From Alphaproteobacteria bacterium (GTDB taxonomy: Bacteria > Pseudomonadota > Alphaproteobacteria > RS24): DNA of 9,738 bases. Each line of letters begins with the position of its first letter. The first letter of the stretch is position 1. The stretch spans positions 1 to 9,738 of the forward strand of contig JAAOIL010000213.1 of assembly GCA_015163825.1 (NCBI GenBank), given 5' to 3'. The position numbers and the translations under genes are program-made. The notes beneath the pieces were generated by a model that saw only the letters and a list, made by a program, of their open reading frames with translations, searched no databases and had not been told where the DNA came from. Of the stretch, positions 5,886 through 9,738 are shown one piece after another.

Positions 5886-6530
5886 TCACAGATTAAAATG
5901 CCTCGCCATTGCGGACTCTATCTGTGCCCAGACTTTCGCAAATGTCTCTTCCGCATCAATAACCACCATGCGTGTCGGACTTTCATTCGCCAGAGCCAGA
6001 AATCCATCACGGACTTTTTGATGAAAGCCTGTGCCCTTTTTTTCAAATCGTGCCGCACCACCCCGAATGGTCGCGCGTTCTAATCCCTTTTCTGCACGAA
6101 CATCTAACACGAATGTTAAATCGGGCATAATCGGTGGGCTGGAATCTGCACAGGCAAGTTCTTGCAATTGTTTGATGAACGACAAATCAACACCCCCCGC
6201 TATGCCCTGATAAACAAGCGTGGAATCTATGAAGCGATCGCATATAACCCACTTCCCCGCCGCCAATGCCGGACGGATAACACGATTGACGTGTTCTACC
6301 CGTGCTGCTGTCATCATTAAAAGTTCCGCAAGCGGCGACCAACGTTCAGGGTTGCCCCGAACGAGGAGGTCGCGCAAATCTTCCCCTTGTTGTGTGCCGC
6401 CCGGCTCTAGGGTTTCTAAAACCTCAAATCCCTTACCCCGCAAATAGCCAACAAGTTCTGCCGCTTGGGTGGTTTTGCCGCCGCCATCGCCGCCTTCAAA
6501 AGTGATGAAGTGCCCGCTTGTATTATTCAT
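5886..6530 (-). CDS. tmk: Thymidylate (dTMP) kinase
   Basis: Tmk phosphorylates dTMP to dTDP with ATP, a required step in dTTP supply. The 214-aa protein carries the P-loop FEGGDGGGKTTQ (11-22), the DR motif in ICDRFIDST (98-99), the substrate segment EPGGTQQGEDLR (42-53) and an Arg/Lys-rich lid (about RGGAARFEKK). The residue before EPGGT is normally Arg (REPGGT) but is Leu41 here, a noticeable change. The open frame extends upstream to 6611, but the ATG at 6530 is the natural start. It gives the family's usual N-terminus directly before the P-loop strand, and the extra upstream residues only read through the end of dac. The ATG overlaps the last 8 bases of dac, which indicates translational coupling. 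holB follows after 12 bases. Confidence 0.96.
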   Translation of the reverse strand: MNNTSGHFITFEGGDGGGKTTQAAELVGYLRGKGFEVLETLEPGGTQQGEDLRDLLVRGNPERWSPLAELLMMTAARVEHVNRVIRPALAAGKWVICDRFIDSTLVYQGIAGGVDLSFIKQLQELACADSSPPIMPDLTFVLDVRAEKGLERATIRGGAARFEKKGTGFHQKVRDGFLALANESPTRMVVIDAEETFAKVWAQIESAMARHFNL

Positions 6531-7692
6531 GCGCCCCACCCCAAAGCATATAGCCCAAACTATCAAACGAGCGCCCGATGAAATTGCCCCGCTCCACTTT
6601 CTGTGCCGCAAGCATTGACATCTCTTGCGGTGCCAGACCAGGAATCGTAACCCGCATCAACGCCACCGCGTCACCCTTTTCAATGGGGGCAATAATCGGT
6701 CGCTCATAAGTGATTGTGATTATCATTTTGCGCCGCGCCCCACGTGGTGCCAAAACCTCAAAACGTTTTTCGGGAACAATCTCTACCCCCGCCTCTGCAC
6801 CATGCCAAACTGGCAAGGTGCGCACCACCTGCCCCCGCTCTAGCAAAGTTGTTTGCGCAAATGCCCGAAACCCCCAATTCATAAATCGCCTAGCCTGTGC
6901 CGCGCGTTGGCGTTTGCTGTTCAGCCCATTCATTACCAATATCAACCGCCGCCCATTTTGTTCCCCCGAGGCGACAAGCCCATATCCAGATTCCAATGTG
7001 TGCCCTGTCTTTAAGCCATCAGCACCGATATTCGCATAGAGCAACGGATTGCGATTTTCTTGACGGATATTGTTCCAAGTGAATTCCCGCTCCGAAAAGA
7101 GGCTGTAATAATCGCTATATTGCGTGATGATAATATGTGCCAGTTTCGCTAAATCCCTTGCCGACATTTTATGGTCGGGGTGTGGCAAACCTGTGGAATT
7201 GACAAAAAAGGAATTAGTGAAACCCAAAACCTCCGCCATATCATTCATGATGTCGGCAAATGCTGTTTCTGAACCGCCTATCCCCTCCGCCAAGACAATA
7301 CACGCATCATTGCCCGACTGAATAATGACGCCGCTCAATAAATCGCCAACAGAAACACGAGAGCGCGCCTCCAAAAACATTGTGGACCCCCCCGATGCCG
7401 CTCCCCCACGTCGCCACGCATCATCGCTGACAACAAACTCATCATCAAGGGAGACCTCGCCATTCTTTAACGCCTCAAACACGACAAGCACCGTCATCAG
7501 TTTGCTCATACTGGCGGGGGTCATCGGGGCATCGGCATTTTTCTCATAGAGGGTGACGCCCGATTGAACATCCATCAATAAAGCGTAATCTGCCTTCGCC
7601 TCTATCGCCTGTGCCGACATTGGCAATAAAGCGGGTGGTAATAATACCAGTGCCAATGTTAATGCCATTAAAATCTGTTTCATTAATCTCAT
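6523..7692 (-). CDS. dac: Serine-type D-Ala-D-Ala carboxypeptidase (PBP5/DacA family)
   Basis: This penicillin-binding protein removes the terminal D-Ala from peptidoglycan pentapeptides in the periplasm, limiting cross-linking. The 389-aa precursor starts with a Sec signal peptide (positive MRLMK, hydrophobic 6-24, likely cleavage after SAQA at 29). The three catalytic motifs are present at normal spacing: SMSK (61-64, nucleophile Ser61), SGN (126-128) and KTG (228-230). A PBP5-type C-terminal beta domain follows from about residue 275. The end (GRSFDSLGYMLWGGAHE) could be the amphipathic helix that anchors such enzymes to the membrane. The ATG at 7692 overlaps the rlpA stop as ATGA and has GGAG about seven bases before it, which supports it over the second ATG at 7683. 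The 3' end overlaps tmk by 8 bases. Whether it is DacA-, DacC- or DacF-like cannot be settled from motifs. Confidence 0.95.
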   Translation of the reverse strand: MRLMKQILMALTLALVLLPPALLPMSAQAIEAKADYALLMDVQSGVTLYEKNADAPMTPASMSKLMTVLVVFEALKNGEVSLDDEFVVSDDAWRRGGAASGGSTMFLEARSRVSVGDLLSGVIIQSGNDACIVLAEGIGGSETAFADIMNDMAEVLGFTNSFFVNSTGLPHPDHKMSARDLAKLAHIIITQYSDYYSLFSEREFTWNNIRQENRNPLLYANIGADGLKTGHTLESGYGLVASGEQNGRRLILVMNGLNSKRQRAAQARRFMNWGFRAFAQTTLLERGQVVRTLPVWHGAEAGVEIVPEKRFEVLAPRGARRKMIITITYERPIIAPIEKGDAVALMRVTIPGLAPQEMSMLAAQKVERGNFIGRSFDSLGYMLWGGAHE

Positions 7693-8621
7693 CTGCTCAC
7701 TCCTTTATCTGGTTGAAGCATATTGTCTATGACGATAGCATTAGGATAACCCGCCGCAATCATCTGTTCTTTTATGGCTTGCGCATCCTCGCGGATGTTG
7801 CCGCCCCCTGTCTTAACACGATAAAAATCCCCCGCCTGTTCTATCTCTACCACACGATTGGGAAAGTTGGCACGCAAAGCACTGCGGACATTCTCTGCAT
7901 TGCCACGTTGACCAAATGCCCCAACCTGTATCGTATAAAGTGTGGGTAAAGTCGGTTTGGTGTTGGGGGCATTAAGGGTTGCAACCTCCACCGAGGGAAT
8001 GGGTGCCGCCCCTATGCGCCGTGCATTACGAGGGGTTGTCGGCTTCTCTGTAATAAATGTCTCAGCCCCTGTGCCGCGCACAAGGCGACCACGTGCATCA
8101 TATAATGGCGCACGGCGCAGATATTGCACCCGCACTTGTGTCGTGCCTTTATTTTCGAATCCCAAAACCTCCGCCGCACGACGCGATAAATCTATCTCCC
8201 TATCCTTCGCAAAGGGACCGCGATCATTGATACGCACTATCACCGAACGATTGTTCTCCAAATTCGTGACACGAGCCATTATCGGCATCGGTAAAGTTGG
8301 GTGCGCCGCCGTCAGCAATCGCATATCAAATATCTCGCCATTCGCCGTGCGCTTGCCATTAAACTTTGTCCCATACCACGAAGCAGTGCCGATATTATCA
8401 TAAGTCGGATTCTCGCGGGGATAATACCACTGACCCTCTATCTGATAAGGTGTGCCTATCTTGTAAATGCCACCCGATGCCGTTTGACGACCTTGCGCTT
8501 CCGCCGATAACTCCACCCGATTTCCACTGCCGCCACACCCCGCCAAAACAAGCGGTATCAGCAACGCAGAAGCGAACAAAAGACGCATAGGCAATATGCG
8601 CATGGAGGGCAATAATCTCAT
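7689..8621 (-). CDS. rlpA: RlpA-like septal lytic transglycosylase lipoprotein with SPOR domain
   Basis: RlpA is an outer-membrane lipoprotein that cleaves glycan strands lacking stem peptides at the division site. The 310-aa precursor has a lipoprotein signal with lipobox LAGC and lipidated Cys29. A double-psi beta-barrel domain follows (about 77-165): ASWYG, RTANGE, LTAAHPTLP and RINDRGPF. H107 and D133 correspond to the catalytic His and Asp of P. aeruginosa RlpA. After a variable linker comes a C-terminal SPOR domain (about 228-302, from YTIQVGAF), which binds denuded peptidoglycan at septa. The ATG at 8621 is preferred; the GTG just before it (8624) is in frame and sits between the GGGATAG ribosome site and this ATG. 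Internal ATGs would shorten the signal. It is the first gene of the series with dac, tmk and holB, so a carboxypeptidase that makes tetrapeptides and an enzyme trimming glycan strands are produced together. No convincing promoter is visible. Confidence 0.93.
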   Translation of the reverse strand: MRLLPSMRILPMRLLFASALLIPLVLAGCGGSGNRVELSAEAQGRQTASGGIYKIGTPYQIEGQWYYPRENPTYDNIGTASWYGTKFNGKRTANGEIFDMRLLTAAHPTLPMPIMARVTNLENNRSVIVRINDRGPFAKDREIDLSRRAAEVLGFENKGTTQVRVQYLRRAPLYDARGRLVRGTGAETFITEKPTTPRNARRIGAAPIPSVEVATLNAPNTKPTLPTLYTIQVGAFGQRGNAENVRSALRANFPNRVVEIEQAGDFYRVKTGGGNIREDAQAIKEQMIAAGYPNAIVIDNMLQPDKGVSR

Positions 8622-8680
8622 CACCTATCCCTTTTAAGAGATTCGCAAGCAATTGGGAAATTATCTATTCTATAGAAAAC

Positions 8681-8720
8681 ATGGTGGAGGTTATGGCGGA
8701 GGTATGGCGGAGAGAGAGGG
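8681..8720. repeat. Purine-rich tandem units ending in an inverted copy of the tRNA-Ser 3' end
   Basis: Three related units follow each other: ATGGTGGAGGTT (8681-8692), ATGGCGGAGGT (8693-8703) and ATGGCGGAGAG (8704-8714). Bases 8704-8720 are the exact reverse complement of 9004-9020, which covers the T-stem 3' strand, acceptor strand, discriminator and CCA of tRNA-Ser plus one flanking base. The adjoining bases 8720-8732 (GGTGAGGGGATAA) also resemble, in inverted orientation, the sequence just after the tRNA (9021-9032). The match is seen directly; its origin is open. Confidence 0.8.
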
Positions 8721-8724
8721 GTGA

Positions 8725-8755
8725 GGGGATAAACAAAAGCACTGCTTTTGTCCCC
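8725..8755. terminator. Hairpin, possible bidirectional terminator upstream of rlpA
   Basis: ACAAAAGC (8733-8740) and GCTTTTGT (8744-8751) form an 8-bp stem with a 3-base loop, extendable by GGGG (8725-8728) with CCCC (8752-8755) across a four-base bulge. On the - strand it is followed by TTTAT, as in a weak terminator. It could end - strand transcription before rlpA or + strand antisense transcription. A second small hairpin, GTGC-AAA-GCAC, lies at 8767-8777. Confidence 0.35.
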
Positions 8756-8810
8756 GAACAACCCCCGTGCAAAGCACATAAGAATCGCCACAGAAAATTT
8801 GAAAATCATA

Positions 8811-8853
8811 CCTATAAGAGCCTCCAACAGGAGAGATGGCTGAGTGGTTGAAA
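8811..8853 (+). repeat. Upstream copy of the tRNA-Ser leader and 5' end (truncated tRNA fragment)
   Basis: These 43 bases are identical to 8911-8953, exactly 100 bp downstream. They contain the TATAAG box, the CTCCAACA-type leader and the first 24 nt of tRNA-Ser (8830-8853: acceptor 5' strand and most of the D-arm). After 8853 the sequence diverges completely, so no tRNA can form. There is no -35 hexamer at the matching distance upstream (8790-8795 reads ACAGAA), so this copy is probably not a working promoter. Confidence 0.92.
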
Positions 8854-8889
8854 TCTGCCAAAAACGATAAATACCGCCGCTTCATCAAG

Positions 8890-8918
8890 TTGATATTTCC
8901 TTTTATATACCCTATAAG
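8890..8918 (+). promoter_or_regulatory. Sigma-70-type promoter of tRNA-Ser
   Basis: TTGATA (8890-8895) and TATAAG (8913-8918) are 17 bases apart, the ideal spacing, and the -10 lies 11 bases before the mature tRNA 5' end. The -10 is inside the duplicated segment but the -35 is in the unique stretch between the copies. The -35 overlaps an 11-bp palindrome ATCAA-G-TTGAT (8884-8894). Confidence 0.68.
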
Positions 8919-8929
8919 AGCCTCCAACA

Positions 8930-9019
<90 letters not shown>

Positions 9020-9036
9020 TTATCCCTTCACCGCTC

Positions 9037-9738
9037 TTATTTATTCAATAGATTCTCGTAAATAGATAAATAGGTTTGCGCTTGGCGTTCAGGTGTGAAA
9101 TTTGTTTCATAATGTTTGCGGGCTTGCTTGCCATAAAGTGCGGTTTGTTCAGGATATTCTACCAGCCTATCCATTGCGGCACGTAAATCTGCTGGCGAGG
9201 CAGGCGGCACGACTAACCCTGTATAATCGTGCTGATTGACATAGCTTGTGCCCGTGCCAATCTCACAACTTATCATCGGTTTGCTGCATATTGCTGCCTC
9301 TACCAGCGACATCCCGAAGGCTTCGCTCGGCAAATGCGAGGGGAAGACAAAGCCATAACAGAGATTTAGCAGTGCCGCTTTATCCGCCTCTGAAACAAAG
9401 CCCAAAAAACGAACATTATCTAGTCCTTGCTCTAATCCCTGCTCTTGCGCTTGTCGTTGCAGATTATGCGCCTCCGCCCCTGCCCCCGCAAGAACGAGTT
9501 GATGGGGTGCCCCCCGCATCGCTTCCAACAGAAAATGTAAGCCCTTATAATAACGCATCACCCCCGTAAATAAAAAGAAACGTGGCGGCAGTTGCGGTTG
9601 CCATTTTTCTATCGCCGCTTTATCGGGCGTTGCTAAACCTCCCTCTGCCAGCCCGTACGGAATGACTTGCACTTTATCCGCATATTTTTGTAAAGCTGCA
9701 CTGCTTTTTTGCAAATTAGGGGAGGCAACGGTAATAAC
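9037..9738 (-). CDS. GT4-type glycosyltransferase, C-terminal part (5' truncated by window edge)
   Basis: This is a retaining glycosyltransferase of the GT-B fold, probably transferring a nucleotide-activated sugar during surface polysaccharide or lipopolysaccharide synthesis at the inner face of the inner membrane. The frame is open to the right edge (VITVASPNLQKS...), so the N-terminal acceptor domain is missing; about 233 residues are seen. The domain starts with VIPYGLAEG, then FLFTGVMRYYKGLHFLLEAM, the nucleotide-sugar domain opening of GT4 enzymes. It also has the E-x7-E motif SEAFGMSLVEA, with CSKPMISCEIGTGTSYV and TGLVVPPASPADL after it. The C-terminal helix ends at LYGKQARKHYETNFTPERQAQTYLSIYENLL. 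A TTG codon at 9714 is not a start, since the family sequence continues upstream. Donor and acceptor sugars cannot be told. kdsA in the same window concerns the same lipopolysaccharide, but no operon links them. Confidence 0.93.
   Translation of the reverse strand, partial: VITVASPNLQKSSAALQKYADKVQVIPYGLAEGGLATPDKAAIEKWQPQLPPRFFLFTGVMRYYKGLHFLLEAMRGAPHQLVLAGAGAEAHNLQRQAQEQGLEQGLDNVRFLGFVSEADKAALLNLCYGFVFPSHLPSEAFGMSLVEAAICSKPMISCEIGTGTSYVNQHDYTGLVVPPASPADLRAAMDRLVEYPEQTALYGKQARKHYETNFTPERQAQTYLSIYENLLNK

Noticed and set aside
6531..6611. Longer tmk start adding 27 residues
   Set aside because: The extra residues only re-read the end of dac in another frame, and the ATG at 6530 gives the normal family N-terminus.
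8830..8920. A second tRNA gene starting at the upstream copy
   Set aside because: Identity to tRNA-Ser stops after 24 nt. No anticodon arm, T-arm or 3' acceptor strand follows, and a matching -35 is absent.
8622..8929. CRISPR array or phage attachment site with a resident element
   Set aside because: The repeats are tRNA-derived, differ in size and orientation, and have no regular spacers. No integrase or phage gene is present nearby.

Overview
The window looks like chromosomal DNA of an alphaproteobacterium of moderate GC content. Three things point there. A potassium transporter (trkH), a D-amino-acid aminotransferase (dat), hfq and mazG lie together, as they do downstream of ntrX/trkA in many alphaproteobacteria. 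The tightly overlapped series rlpA-dac-tmk-holB is also characteristic of that class. KdsA and RlpA show a Gram-negative envelope containing lipopolysaccharide. The exact order or genus cannot be read from this sequence alone.

Left region (1-3790). The 3' part of trkH is followed after 2 bases by dat on the + strand. A small staphylococcal-nuclease-fold protein on the - strand separates dat from hfq (+). hfq ends 1 base from the end of convergent mazG (-). The hflX gene usually found between hfq and mazG is absent, and mazG is inverted relative to the usual order. Upstream of mazG is a 345-base non-coding stretch. It contains a 14-bp tandem duplication and a 99-bp element bounded by perfect 24-bp inverted repeats and flanked by TATT on both sides.

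Middle region (3791-8621). All genes are on the - strand. In the direction of transcription, rlpA, dac (PBP5-type D,D-carboxypeptidase), tmk and holB form one operon. It has ATGA and 8-base overlaps between its first three genes and a 12-base gap before holB. kdsA (KDO-8-phosphate synthase) follows after 91 bases and may be read separately. The operon joins peptidoglycan remodelling (RlpA, PBP5) to DNA replication and nucleotide supply (DNA polymerase III delta', dTMP kinase).

Right region (8622-9738). A tRNA-Ser(UGA) gene on the + strand sits among fragments of itself. Its promoter -10 box, leader and first 24 nt are repeated exactly 100 bp upstream, and its last 16 nt plus the next base recur inverted about 300 bp upstream. 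A short inverted piece of its anticodon stem lies between the two 5' copies. The window closes with the C-terminal domain of a GT4-type glycosyltransferase on the - strand.

The most unusual items are the 99-bp inverted-repeat element, the rearranged tRNA-Ser neighbourhood, and an Hfq whose proximal RNA-binding pocket residues differ from the usual Q-F-K set. No CRISPR array, transposase or complete phage gene was seen.
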